Translations under genes and position numbers: made by a program
From: Effrenium voratum
Lineage: Eukaryota > Sar > Dinophyceae > Suessiales > Symbiodiniaceae
NCBI GenBank assembly: GCA_963377175.1
Contig: CAUJNA010003315.1
Span: 255,636 to 319,635, forward strand
Reading direction: 5' to 3'
Length of the DNA stretch: 64,000 nucleotides
The notes under the pieces: model-generated
The model's input: the letters and a program-made list of their open reading frames with translations, nothing else
What the model was told of the DNA's origin: nothing
The model's database searches: none
Shown here: positions 36,001 through 45,640 of the stretch, piece after piece
How the letters are laid out: each line of letters begins with the position of its first letter
Position numbering within the stretch: position 1 is the stretch's first letter

Positions 36001-38260
36001 CTCGTAAACCGAACAGTCATGTTTGGGATTCAATCGGAAGGAGGAATCCCCAAGAAATGGACTCTGGCCAAGTCACGCTTCAGATCGGGGTTTCGTTGAT
36101 GGACGTATGCAGAAAGAGCCTTCGGGCGCTTTCTGCTCATGTCGACACATGGAAACCCAGGATGAATAAACCCCCGGTTGACTAACAGGGCGGGTGGCCC
36201 ATGTCAAAGGGAATTCTTCACTTCTACTCAACCTCCCCACATGAATCCCCAGTTTGATTGATCCGGGTGCAAGGTGACTTCTACACAGCTTGCTTGGAAT
36301 TTTCTGATCGCCCATTGTTGAGTTCCACCGAGTGTCAGTCGGGGGCGCTGCTTGGCAATGACGTTGTCAATCACGCACGCCTCAAGCAGAGGCTTGCAGA
36401 AATAGCTTGGCTTGTGGCTTGTGCTTGCAGAAATAGGCTGCACAACAGAAATCCCTTTTGCACCTTTGGTGTGTTCTTTTCAGAGGAAACGCCTTTGGAG
36501 GAACATCAGTTGGACGGTGGAGTCATTCCTCTTCGGAGAACATCTGGGAGCCAGCAAGTACTGCCGACCCCCAAATTGACAAACCTGGCTCATGAACAGG
36601 AAGGCGCTTTTGACTGGAATTGAAGCAGTCCCTCTAAAAAAGGATGCCCCTAGTCATCAACTGCGGGTTCACTAATTCTGGGTGCCACAATGTCTCTGTG
36701 TCTTGAGGCGAGTTGTCTTAATGTGATTGACCCAACTAGAGGTAAAAACTTGATGATGGATTTACTTTTCGTGAGACTCAACCATGAAAGTTCGACCTCC
36801 TTGGGTCGGACAATAAAGGAACGCCGGAGCGACTGGGATTTGAGGTCCGCGTCCAACGATAATTGTTGGAGCCGCGGTTTGCTCGAAGAGCCAGGGTCTG
36901 ACCGGGTCTACATCTCTTTCTCCCCAAAGGCGAGCTCAATTGAAAATGAACTCAGAAGGTGAAGCTTGACACTACCTTGCTTCCACGCCGCCTGGAAAAA
37001 TACACATACTTTCAGTAGCGATAGATTCCCTGCAACACCAACAAGGGAGAATACAACATGTTCTTAAGCAAATGGAAGCTTGAAGGGTAGTGTGGGACAC
37101 ACCTGTTAGTTTGTTCTTCTTCCCATGCCAGGGGAGAGAAGGGTAACCCAACCAGCAGCCAAGGCTCTCGATGTCCAAGATTCATCTTTGTCCCTCCCCC
37201 GACACTCTAAGAGTGCCCCTTTTGGGGTTGAAAAGAGGAAATGAGATGGAAGCTCCATCCATTTTGGGGTTCACTCGGAGACAAACCGAGTCGACACACT
37301 TTGGGAGACCATTTTAGACGTGGTCCACTGAACCGACTGGGTCCTTTTCGTGCCGCCAGACATTGTACAGCGCAGTGGATCCGTTTACCAGTGCCGGTAA
37401 CCAAAGAAACAACCCTGAAAAGCCAAAAACATTTTGGCATGTTAGCAGCTAATTTACGTAAGGGTAACTGGGATTCACTAGGCAGGCGTACTAGGTAACC
37501 AAAGAAACCACTGTTTCAACAACAAAAGAAACATAGCTTTGTTACCCACCGTAAGGGTAATTGGAGCTTCGCGATACACAAGCAGCAAGCCCGCAACACA
37601 CACACACATCCAATTCGGGGGTGGGGGGGGGGAGGGCGGGAGCGCGCGTTGACGTCCCGGCCTTCTCACCTCCCGCAATCTTGAGCCAGACTTCTTTGAG
37701 CCCCACGTTCTCGATGGCCGCATGGACCTTTGGCAAGTTCCGACGCCTTTTCGAAAAGCCCTTTGTTCTTTGGCTGGTGGAGCTGAAAGGAAAGCCGTTC
37801 AGCAAAAAAGGAAAAATGAAAAGGGGTGGCACTGGGCAAATGTGCCATTGGTAGTTCTGGCTGAAAAGCATGATGATTTTAGAGGCCTGTGAGTTAGGAA
37901 AGCAGTCAGGCTGACGCTAGCTGCGCAGGGGTCAGAGCAGCAGTGGTGGGGGGGTTGGGATCATGGACAAGCAGGGGAAGGTTCCCAAAAGGGTTGTTTT
38001 GGGTTTCTTCAGCCCATTAGTCGCTATTAGCCGTTCTTGGCCGCTATTCAGCCCTATTAGTTTCACCCTAGAACAGCGCACACCCGACTCCCCCCCACGC
38101 CCGGCCCCCACCTCTCCCCCCCACCCCCACGCCCGGCCCACCCCCCACCTCACCCCCCCCACCCCCACGCCCGGCCCCCCCCCCCAAGGCTGGGCTGAAA
38201 GGCACTCTTCACATCACCCGCGGAGGCATCCCGCGCCACCGTCTCCAGCACGCTGGCCTC
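23816..38260 (-). CDS. Catechol-O-methyltransferase-like protein, 15 linked exons, 3' complete
   Basis: Minus-strand exons: 38260-38213, 37727-37662, 36393-36350, 35442-35410, 34660-34592, 33215-33086, 32001-31978, 31271-31245, 30342-30301, 28849-28827, 26484-26394, 25769-25663, 25032-24934, 24396-24297, 23920-23816 (TGA). The total is 1008 nt, all junctions in phase. Donors: 8 GC, 4 GA, 2 GT; acceptors AG. The linked peptides reproduce the COMT fold in order: VWLKIAGGEK; ILEFGTYVGY (SAM motif I); GGKVVTMEMDP (acidic residue binding the SAM ribose); ARNHIEMAGL; LGHSDDALQLVKERYG; LDM/VFMDQRGT (metal Asp); AFHEDLRTL; LNLLAENAVVVA/DNVLKPG (metal Asp-Asn); YATDIVDLREF; DWMTVSWVRR. The family moves a methyl group from S-adenosylmethionine to catechol-type hydroxyls. 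The catalytic Lys of human COMT (Asp-His-Trp-Lys) is not conserved here (Asp-Gln-Arg-Gly). About 130 C-terminal residues after DWMTVS (FAKKFTDEFIKLGIR, GGQWRGVIGGITFACEG) match no family I know. The true start is upstream. Confidence 0.9.
24099..24214. mobile_element. MITE-like element, family M6
   Basis: Left end CCATTTGCTTAAGCCCC, body with TTCCAGTAGCGAAATCGATT and AACCAACAAGGG, right end CAGCACATGG. It lies between the last two methyltransferase exons. Confidence 0.65.
26967..27003 (+). repeat. (CT)n microsatellite
   Basis: CT dinucleotides over about 36 bp in the 28827-26484 intron. Confidence 0.95.
28142..28160 (-). other. Spliced-leader-like 16-mer (possible relict leader)
   Basis: The minus strand contains GCCAGTTTGGCTCAAG. 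The 3' 16 nt of the dinoflagellate spliced leader are GCCATTTTGGCTCAAG, so 15 of 16 match. The leader's 5' part is not preserved, and no obvious cDNA follows. Could be chance. Confidence 0.3.
28420..28600 (-). other. Open exon-like segment within an intron
   Basis: The minus strand reads about 60 codons including ASRLLLKHLANPCDFELRHL and SSERTAYLLAGRIRKDLG, then a stop. It lies between two methyltransferase exons that join in phase without it. It may be a retroposed or fossil exon. Family unknown. Confidence 0.3.
28620..28750. mobile_element. MITE-like element, family M3 (9-bp duplication)
   Basis: Inner inverted repeats CACTTCTGTGATACAA (28649-28664) and TTGTATCACAGAAGTG (28716-28731); outer ends AGGGTTGTGGG and CCCACAGCCCCT. 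Flanks TTCGAAAGC (28611-28619) and TTCGAAAAC (28751-28759) form a 9-bp target duplication with one mismatch. A 9-bp duplication is typical of Mutator-like elements. Confidence 0.88.
29113..29148. other. Perfect 13-bp hairpin
   Basis: ACCTTCATAGGTG (29113-29125) and CACCTATGAAGGT (29136-29148) are exact complements with a 10-nt loop, in an intron. Confidence 0.8.
29548..29664 (+). mobile_element. MITE-like element, family M1
   Basis: GGTCCTCCAGTGGAGAGGTT to GGGGGGACCTAG with the shared GTCTATTTTAGTAGGGGACC body. Lies in the 30301-28849 intron. Confidence 0.85.
29759..29866 (+). mobile_element. MITE-like element, family M4
   Basis: Left ATGGCCGTGGTTGTCAAAAC, body CACCACCCATTTTAGTCTAT, right CTTTTGACCCATGGC. 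Same family as 371-498. Confidence 0.8.
31378..31487 (+). repeat. Two-copy tandem duplication
   Basis: CCTGAAAGGGACCC ... ACGGCGCAAGTTACTGTAG occurs twice about 57 bp apart, in the intron between 24- and 27-nt exons. Confidence 0.85.
32836..32942 (+). repeat. Three copies of TAGATCCGTCTC
   Basis: Found at about 32836, 32899 and 32932, in the 33086-32001 intron. Function unknown. Confidence 0.6.
33961..34059 (+). mobile_element. MITE-like element, family M1
   Basis: GGTCCTCCAGTAGAGAGGTT to CTACTGGGGGACCTAG, 99 bp, in the 34592-33215 intron. A body fragment shared with family M8 follows at 34068-34168. Confidence 0.85.
36970..37075. mobile_element. MITE-like element, family M6 (perfect 8-bp duplication)
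   Basis: Flanked on both sides by AAGCTTGA (36962-36969 and 37076-37083). The body contains TTTCAGTAGCGATAGATTCC and ACCAACAAGGG, and the right end is TTCTTAAGCAAATGG. It lies in the intron between the 37662 and 36393 exons. Confidence 0.85.
38060..38190 (+). repeat. C-rich degenerate tandem (CCCCACGCCCGGCC)
   Basis: Repeated CCCACGCCCGGCCC and CACCCCC units next to methyltransferase exon 38213-38260. Confidence 0.8.
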
Positions 38261-38302
38261 CTGCAGGCTCAGAGACACGGAGGTCGGTTGGGCTCCGATT
38301 TT

Positions 38303-38416
38303 CTGGGTCGACGTTGGAAGGGGAGCAAAATTTATTTTTTAGCAGTTAAGTGGGGATTTCCCACTAAACCACACTAAGCAAAAATGTAACAAACATGTTT
38401 CCCTACAACCACCATG
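38303..38416 (-). repeat. Family H element, copy 1
   Basis: On the minus strand runs from CATGGTGGTTG to CAACGTCGACCCAG. It has the hairpin AGTGGG-GATTT-CCCACT. It occupies about half of the 245-bp intron 38505-38261. Confidence 0.8.
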
Positions 38417-38505
38417 TTTTGGGGCTCTGTTTTTGCGGATGTCGGTTTGGTTTCAAGGGCCACAGAAACCTCACCAGGTCACCACAGCCCTGCAAAGCTT
38501 CGGTC

Positions 38506-41500
38506 CTTGTAGTGGAAGTCTTCGTACCGAGACTGGCAGTTGGGCCTCCGCCGGATGGTGATGTCCACGATATCCGCTGGCGCCACTTCCGCCTGCGAAC
38601 TCGAGCATGCGGTCCAGCCCTTTTGAAATCCAAACAACATTGTTATTCCTAGGTCACTTTTCGGGGGCTCCCTTGTTATCACAAAAACAAAACAAAAACA
38701 ATGGCCGACTGGAACTTGCCATTTCGGCCCTAACCTCGGGCCCTTCGTGTGGCAGCTTAGCTTCCAGGAAACCCTACAAATTTCAGAACCAACACTGCAG
38801 GTCTGGACAAACCGCAATGCCCAAAACTCGATTGACGTTGAAAGGGGAGCAACAAAATAATTTTTAGCAATAAGCGAAAATGTTTCACATGTTTCCCAAC
38901 AACAACCATGAAACACCAACCGCTACAAGAACTGCGCTGGGTTGCTCCAAGTCCCCTGAGCAAATGATCGATCACGACCAGCCACGCCTGTGTCCCCTTT
39001 CAATTATCATAGCCCAACCAACGCACCCCGAAAGGACCAAAGAAATCCTCACAGGAGCTGGTGCTTGCTCAGTTGGACGACTCTTGGGCATAGTCCTTCA
39101 AAGCTGGGTGCTAAAGTGGGGTCTGGGAGACAAAACATAAAACTACCCGTATTCTGTTGGTTTCCCTTTGGATATTCTCAACAATGTGGTTGCTACTTAG
39201 CACCCTGAAAAAGGCAACCGATAGGCGGTCAAGCAGAACAGTCCCAGAGTCGCGTCCGGAACCTGGATTCTATTAAATGGACTGACAAATGTAGGTTGCG
39301 TCCTACTCTTCTTTGGCAGGCCACATGTAATTGATCCACCCCAGCAGCAACTTGGAGCAGATTTAGACACCCAGCGAACTCCCGGAGTCCCAGGCACGCA
39401 GTTCAGTAAAAAAGGGCTCCCCATATCCCCCTAAAACATCACCCCTAGCTCCCTTTGAAAATTGCCCAAGTGAAAAAACAAATCCGGGAAGCCCGGAGAA
39501 AACAAAAACACCAAGCGCGGCAAGAACGCAAACTCCGCGAGGCCCATTTGCGGGCGCGCGCGCGATTCAATTTTCAATGTTCGCCGGCATGAAGCTCACG
39601 CACCGAACCCAGGCTGCAGGAGGGCCTCAGTGGCGCGCCATGAACGGGGATCCCTAAACTTCCCCCTAAAATTTCAACCCCACCAAGGGACACTCACCTT
39701 TCGCGGACCAAAAAGGTGATGTTTAAAACCGCCAGAAAGGGAAATATAGGGACCCCCAATGAATCCTCTTGTCTCCTCAGGAAAACTGGCCGGGATCGCC
39801 GGTTGCCGGTTCTTTCCCAGGAAAGCGTGCCTGATGTTTAGGTAAAGTGTCCGGAAAAAAGAAGCAACTTGGCGATTTGGCAGTTTTGGAAATGTGGGAA
39901 CATGTTTGGACCTGTTGGTGACCTTCGTCTACGCTGGTACGCAAAATGGGATAATTAAACCAACATGACGGAAATGTGCCATCCGCGTTCACCCAACTGT
40001 AACCTTGTTTCAACTTGAGAGGCGGGTAAACAAAAGCTAGCCTGGCCAGCCCAACAACGACATGACCGACAGTTGCTAAGATACTAAGACTAGCAATCCT
40101 AAATGAACATCCAGAAAGACAGATTCCCCCGCTGGTGCTGGGGGCGGGCCAGGGTGGAATCGAGCGCTTCTTGGGAGGGGGCGGGGAGGGCCACCTGAAA
40201 ATTTGGAATCGTCATTTGGCCAAAAAGACTGTTCCTGTGCCCCAAAAATGGTCTTCCCCCAAAGGCCAAGTCCAGTACATCAGGGTGAAAGATATGGCGA
40301 AATCCTTTCGCTGGGGTAGGGAAGTGGACGGCTGAACCCAAATGGGGTGAAGGGCTGCCATTTTTTCTCGAGCGTTTTTTTTTTGGGGGGGTTGCTTTTT
40401 ATTGTGGGAAACCAAAACGGGTGCACTCCCCCCCTTTGTCCCGCAACTGCCGCCCAGGCGCCGGAAAAAACCGCGAGACGGAACGCCCGAAGCGCGGTTT
40501 AACTCGCGTCGCCGTTACGCCGCCGGCGCCGCGGCAGTGAGCGCCTGCAGCCGCGTGTGGGTGCCGACGATGGCTGCGGGGAGCGGCCCGCTGGGGCCCA
40601 GGATGGCCTCCGCAGGGCTCAGGGCCCTCTGCAGGTCATAGGGCTGTGGTTGTCAAAACCAGGGCTGTGGGAAATGCCCGCTTCTGTGATACAAGAAGAA
40701 GGTCCCCCAAAGACTACCCGGCCATGTAAAGAGGGGATTCCCTTGTATCACAGAAGTGGGGATAAACCCCTTGATCCCACAACCTTGGTCAAAACCGTTT
40801 TGGGATCCCATTTTGGGATTTTCGGTGCACCACCCATTTTAGAACCGATTTTAGTGGTTGGATTGAATCAGATGTTCACTGGGGGTGCGGGGTTTTGAGC
40901 CATAACCATATCCCGCGCCATGTTGCCGGACCCTTCAAGCCTGTCACCCACATACAAAAAGTACAAAGGCAGAAAAAGGGGCCATTCTTTTTGTTTCCTT
41001 TTTTTTTTGCGGGGGAGGGCAGGTGATCATATGTTTGTACCCACAGGCAAGTTTGACACACTTATGTTCAAACTGAAGTGCCATTCCCAAATTAAACATA
41101 AGGTCAAGCCCAGTGAGCTTGTTATTGCATGGCCAGATTGTTTGCATTGCATGATCCACTATGCCGCCACAGGAAGCGTAACGGGGCGGGGACATGGCGG
41201 CCCCCGAATCGAAGGGTTTTGAACATTGCTGCTTGGAGTAAATCTTGCTTAGGGGGCGGGCGAGACGACAAAGGCATGTGCTGGATACAAAAAATGGGAC
41301 GTCCATCCAAACCCTACATGCAAACTGTCATTCAAGGGTCTGCTGGTCAATTTGGTCGCTTGAGAGGTTAGCAAGGTTCACAAGAAGATTGATGTTGAAC
41401 AACCCAGCTTATTCAGAACAAAGTGTGCTGTCGTTTCTTGCATACTCGCTTTGTCTCGCTGAATAAGGCAACAGGTTAGGGTCTCAATCTGGGTTGGCCT

Positions 41501-42579
41501 TTCAAGAAAGTTACGTAGCAGCAACCCCCGTCATTTCGAACCACAAAGCGGACAGCCGCCATCCTCAATGTCACCCCCCCAGAAGGTTATGAGGGGGTTC
41601 CCAAACCACAAAGCTTGGTTGGAGTTGGAAGGGGGGCAAAAACTTAAATTCTAGCAGTTCAGTGGTAGGATGCCAACCACTAGACCACAATAAGCAACAA
41701 TGTTTCAAATGTTTCCCAACAACAACCATGAGCATGGAGAGCCTCCACCACCAGCGTCCCCGGCAGGCCCCTGCCGGACGCCGGGGACGCGGACGCTGGG
41801 TCGGTGGATGCCAGGCGCAGAGTGGGGCCCTCGAAGCGTAAAGTCAGACCACGCCACACGGGGCACATGGCGCAACGGGCCTTCTCCACGTAGCCCTGAC
41901 GAGCTGGCTGGTGCTTGGAAACCTCCATTTTGTTTGTTTGCTCCTGGGTAAGTGGGTGATGGCCCCCGGGCTCGTTTGTCATCCGTCCCTCAAACCCATC
42001 CTTGTTCATCGAAAAGAGGGTGACAAAGGGATTGGCAAAACCTAAATGGGTAAACTAGGCCATCTGCGGCACTGGATATCATTGATAACCTACGACCTAG
42101 TGCTTTTTGTTCCGCGAGCTTCCCAAAGCCCTCTCTGCCTCTTCCTCCCTCTCCCTCTCCCTGTCCTTCTCTCCCGCTGACATGGCACCTGCCACCGTCC
42201 CTTCAAAGGGAACTGGTGTTCCAGGTGCCCCTCCTGCACTTTGTCATGTTGGCAGGAGGAACTGTCTGCAACCACATTGTAGTTGGCAACCTGGTGTGAT
42301 GAATGTACCCTGAGAGTGTGTCACATCTCAGGCATTTGGACCCCACAAAATAAAAAAAAAGTCATCCATGGGTCATCCCTTTTGTTTCCCTGTGGACGGC
42401 CTAAATACCGGGGGGGAACCCTTGAACAAAGCCAATCCCCATGTCCACTTCAGCCCATGCCACTCGTCCTGGAGCGTCCGATGCGCGATTTTCGCGATTT
42501 TCGCGGAGGCCTGCCAGTGCTCCAAAGCCTCCTCATCCAAGTCCAAGTCCTCGCGTCGATTCGTCGACCACAGCCGTGG
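38506..42579 (-). CDS. Four phase-0 exons probably upstream in the methyltransferase gene
   Basis: Minus-strand exons 42579-42469, 41895-41743, 40628-40545 and 38592-38506 (111, 153, 84 and 87 nt, all multiples of three, all phase 0), with donors GA, GC, GC and GA and AG acceptors. They would join exon 38260 in phase. Peptides include REDLDLDEEALEHWQASAKI, YVEKARCAMCPVWRGLTL, LSPAEAILGPSGPLPAAIVG and APADIVDITIRRRPNCQSRY. No domain recognised. An alternative reading ends a separate gene at the in-frame TAA (40517-40515) if the GC donor at 40544 is not used. Coding character is strong, but linkage to the methyltransferase is inferred from phase only. Confidence 0.6.
38828..38910 (-). repeat. 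Family H element, copy 2 (internal deletion)
   Basis: Has GACGTTGAAAGGGGAGCAA and GTTTCCCAACAACAACCATG but has lost the hairpin segment. Confidence 0.75.
40638..40908 (+). mobile_element. Family M4 element interrupted by an M3 insertion
   Basis: The M4 left end GGGCTGTGGTTGTCAAAACC stops at 40660 and the body resumes at 40788 with GTCAAAACCGTTTTGGGATC, ending in GTTTTGAGCCATAACCAT. The break is exactly the M3 element. Confidence 0.88.
40661..40787. mobile_element. MITE-like element, family M3, nested in M4
   Basis: Flanked by perfect 9-bp direct repeats GTCAAAACC (40652-40660 and 40788-40796), present once in uninterrupted M4. Inner inverted repeats are CTTCTGTGATACAA (40681-40694) and TTGTATCACAGAAG (40743-40756). 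Orientation is opposite to 28620-28750. Confidence 0.92.
41614..41730 (-). repeat. Family H element, copy 3
   Basis: Minus strand CATGGTTGTTGTTGGGAAAC to CAACTCCAACCAAG, with hairpin arms AGTGGT and ACCACT. Confidence 0.8.
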
Positions 42580-43335
42580 CTTTGAGGCTTTGAGGGACTT
42601 CCAAGGTAGGATGGGCCACCTTGACAGTCACTGGATGAATCTGCAAGTGGATGAGCCTGTCCACCTTTCGGCACAGTTGATCAATTGACTGGTGCACATT
42701 GCAATTGCCTTTGAAGCTCCAAGAAGAGGAAATGGAGTACCTTCCGGCCGCAAGAGGGATAGAGAATCCAACCAGTTGCCATCCAGCACGGATTCTGTGG
42801 TTTCCTCGGGGGAGGATACTTGGAACCCGCACCTCAAGTACCTGGGCAGCACCTCAGCATGGCGTGTCCCGTTGAAAGCCAGCAGAGAAAATACGCAATC
42901 GCCGCGCACCGCAAAATCGACCTTACCATCCAAAAAGTCCATCAATCAACCATCAAAAACACCAAAACACCAGTCACAGTAGTTGCTGATGAATCCTGCA
43001 CTTTCAGTCTTTTGCAGCCCCCCTTTTCGTTGCGCAAGGAGCACTTGACAGCGGCCCGTTGGTTCAAGGGGCGTGCCCTTTGATGACTCGGGGGCTACCC
43101 CCCGTTTGCAAGAAAACACCCAAGCCCCTACTGGCAACCCAGGATGGATGAATGTTCCGGCTTGATGAAGCGCATTGTCCGACGTCTCGCATACCCAAGT
43201 AATGAAAATGGGGTTGCGGGGTACAATTATCGTCATGATGGTACACCATGATGGAAGAAAACACCCCCGGCTGCCCCTGGAAACAAAAAGGATGGATAAA
43301 CCTGCGGCTTGATGAACAGGTCCGACCCCGTCGTC

Positions 43336-43433
43336 CTCTTCCTCTGCGAGGTCTTGGAGGGTGATCCGGTCTTGCCCCGCCAGCGTGCCGAAAAAGGCGT
43401 GCAGCCTGCGAGACGCCTCGGGCCGAGCACGGG
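43336..43433 (-). CDS. Candidate exon, family unknown
   Basis: Minus strand after TTGGTAG reads ARPEASRRLHAFFGTLAGQD and ITLQDLAEEE, with a GA donor GAAGAG|GACGAC. Coding character is clear; the family is not recognised. The M12 element 43448-43578 ends 15 bp upstream of this acceptor. Confidence 0.55.
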
Positions 43434-43447
43434 CTACCAAGATGTTT

Positions 43448-43578
43448 CGCCCATATCTCAGTTGTTCAGTGACCCTGGAGGAAACAGGGAACCCTTTTGG
43501 GGGAAGACCATTCTTAGTGGAGAAGCCACCAGAAAAACAAAGAAAGAAAAAAGCCACTGAACAACTGAGATATGGGCG
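43448..43578. mobile_element. MITE-like element, family M12, 24-bp perfect termini
   Basis: 43448-43471 and 43555-43578 are exact inverted repeats over 24 bp (core CTCAGTTGTTCAGTG). Same family as 7651-7761. Confidence 0.92.
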
Positions 43579-44374
43579 TGCATCCTTTTTTGAGGGACTG
43601 CGTCCACTGGGAACCAAAAGGACATCTTTTTGAGGGGCTCCCCTGATTGTGAGGCACACCAAGTGGCGCCATCTGAGTTTGACCCAGCCAGCAAAAAAAA
43701 CAACAACTGGCGAATGTTTTGTTGAAAGGGCGTGTCGTCGCTAGGGAATCCTTCGCTTTGGCAGTCCTGTTGTTCCAAGTGCACTAGGTGTAAAAGGAAA
43801 CTCACCCGGCAACCCACCGGCCAAAGGCCCCACAGCCCTCCCCAAATTGGCCCAATTGGAGCTCACTCCGCTGGCAGACACTGAGCCCGGGAAGGGAAGC
43901 CCTTTGGTGAAACGAGTGGTTACCCATGTAGCCTGGGGGACGAAACTTACAGAACAGAGAAACAAGCTTGGCCACATGGGCCGGACCTAGATTGATACTA
44001 GGGATTGGGGGGGTTCTGTTCTTTCAGGGGCTTTGATGGGGCCTCTCATCAAGCGAAAGCACCACAGGCGCCCCGGTCCAGGATTGGGGGCACAGGCCTC
44101 TTTCTCCCTCCCTCTCTCTGGGCTTTAGAAAGCCCCCCTCCCCAAAAAAGCTGTCCTTTTGGTCTTCCTGTAAAACCACAAAACCAATGCAAAAAAGGCA
44201 CCCTCAAAAAAGCCAGACCTGACCCCTGGGTGTCACTTCGGGGGTAGGCTTGGTGGGGGATTAGGAACCCCGCTCGCTTCTCCCAGTCCAGTGCCATGGA
44301 ATCTCCGGCCTGGTGGAACAATGACCTATAGTAAGCGTGCATTGTGCACCGGTGCAATTTGAAAGTCTTAACTA

Positions 44375-44570
44375 GGTCCTCCAGTAGAGGTGTTAGAATA
44401 AGTTGATACCCGTTGTTTTGTTTTTCAATTTTGCTCCAGGATCCGGTTGCGAATTGCACTGTGCACTCTTCAAGGTTGCAGGTTGCACCAGTGCACTTAC
44501 AATACTCTGTAATCTTTAACTAGGTCCCCCAGTAGTGCCCTTTTACTCTTTTTTCCTACTAAAATAGACG
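44375..44570. mobile_element. Two truncated family M1 copies in opposite orientation
   Basis: 44375 to about 44420 carries the left end GGTCCTCCAGTAGAGGTG; 44523-44570 carries the complement of the right end (GGTCCCCCAGTAGTGCCC). Both are preceded by similar sequence (TCTTAACTA, TCTTTAACTA), and the segment between has repeated TTGCACC/GTGCAC words. Confidence 0.75.
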
Positions 44571-45061
44571 TCCTGCATGGCCTACGCCCATCTATGTCAG
44601 GTTCCACTTTTGTGAAATGGAGCCCCAGAAGGTGTTCACAGGCTGCCACCTTGCTCCAAGATGCGTCATCCTGCAAGCCACCTAAGTTGGCTGCGCGCAG
44701 TTCGAACAAGACAGCCAAGAAATATAGGTGCCTTGCATGGACGGGCCTGAGGGAAACTAAAGGAAAACCCTCCAAAGGTTGAAAGGAACACCCACAACCA
44801 ACAAATCAAATGTATTGAAACAAACATATATATATAATATAATATGTTTGCAGTGGTTTGCTTTAGGCAGGCAATGTATTTCGGTTCTTTAGCAAATGAC
44901 AACATGCTTTTCGAAACTGACAAACATATTGAAATGTCAAATGATATCAAGACAACAAAATAAATCCATGCGCATCACGATATACATATACACATATATA
45001 TAGTTAAATATTGTTCTGCATGAAAATGATACATAAACCTTCTTTTTGGTTTTCGCGCTCT

Positions 45062-45064
45062 CTT

Positions 45065-45112
<48 letters not shown>

Positions 45113-45640
45113 CCTTCCGGTCTTTTGCCGTTTCCGACTCCGTCTCTCTCTGCCTCATTCGAAATTTATGTCTGGTGTTTTTCCGTCCTTTCCTTCCCCC
45201 CCCCCCCCCGGCACGGCTTTCTGCTTCTGGTCCTTCTGTTTTGTCACAAGTCGTGTCTTTTCTCCCCTGTCCATTTCGTTCCTCCCTGTGAATCTCTCTG
45301 TTCACTCGTGGTTTTCTCGTCTTGCTCTCCCGCTCCCTCTTTTTGTCTTCTGCCTTCTGTTTTTTGGTTTTGCTGCTTCTTTCTCCCTCATGATTGTTTT
45401 TCCCCTTCCTCTCGCTTTCCGATCTCGCTTTTGCCCCGGCGTCATTCCGATTGTATTTCTTTTTCCCAACTCGTGTCTGCTCTTTTATTTGATTTTATTT
45501 GTTTGTATCTCTCGCGCTCCTCCCCCCCATCCCTCTCCTCCCTCCGTCCCTCCCTCCCTCCCGCCCTTGCTCTCTCCCTCCCTCCCTCCCTCCCTCCCTC
45601 CCTCCCTCCCTCTCTCTCTCTCTCTCTTTCTGCAGTTTCT
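45062..45640 (+). repeat. Pyrimidine-rich tract: (CT)n, T/C-rich sequence and (CCCT)n
   Basis: (CT)n at 45066-45111, then about 400 bp of strongly strand-biased pyrimidine sequence, then (CCCT)n at 45535-45612 and (CT)n at 45612-45628. The long open frames here result from the lack of A/G. A triplex- or H-DNA-prone tract. Confidence 0.93.
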
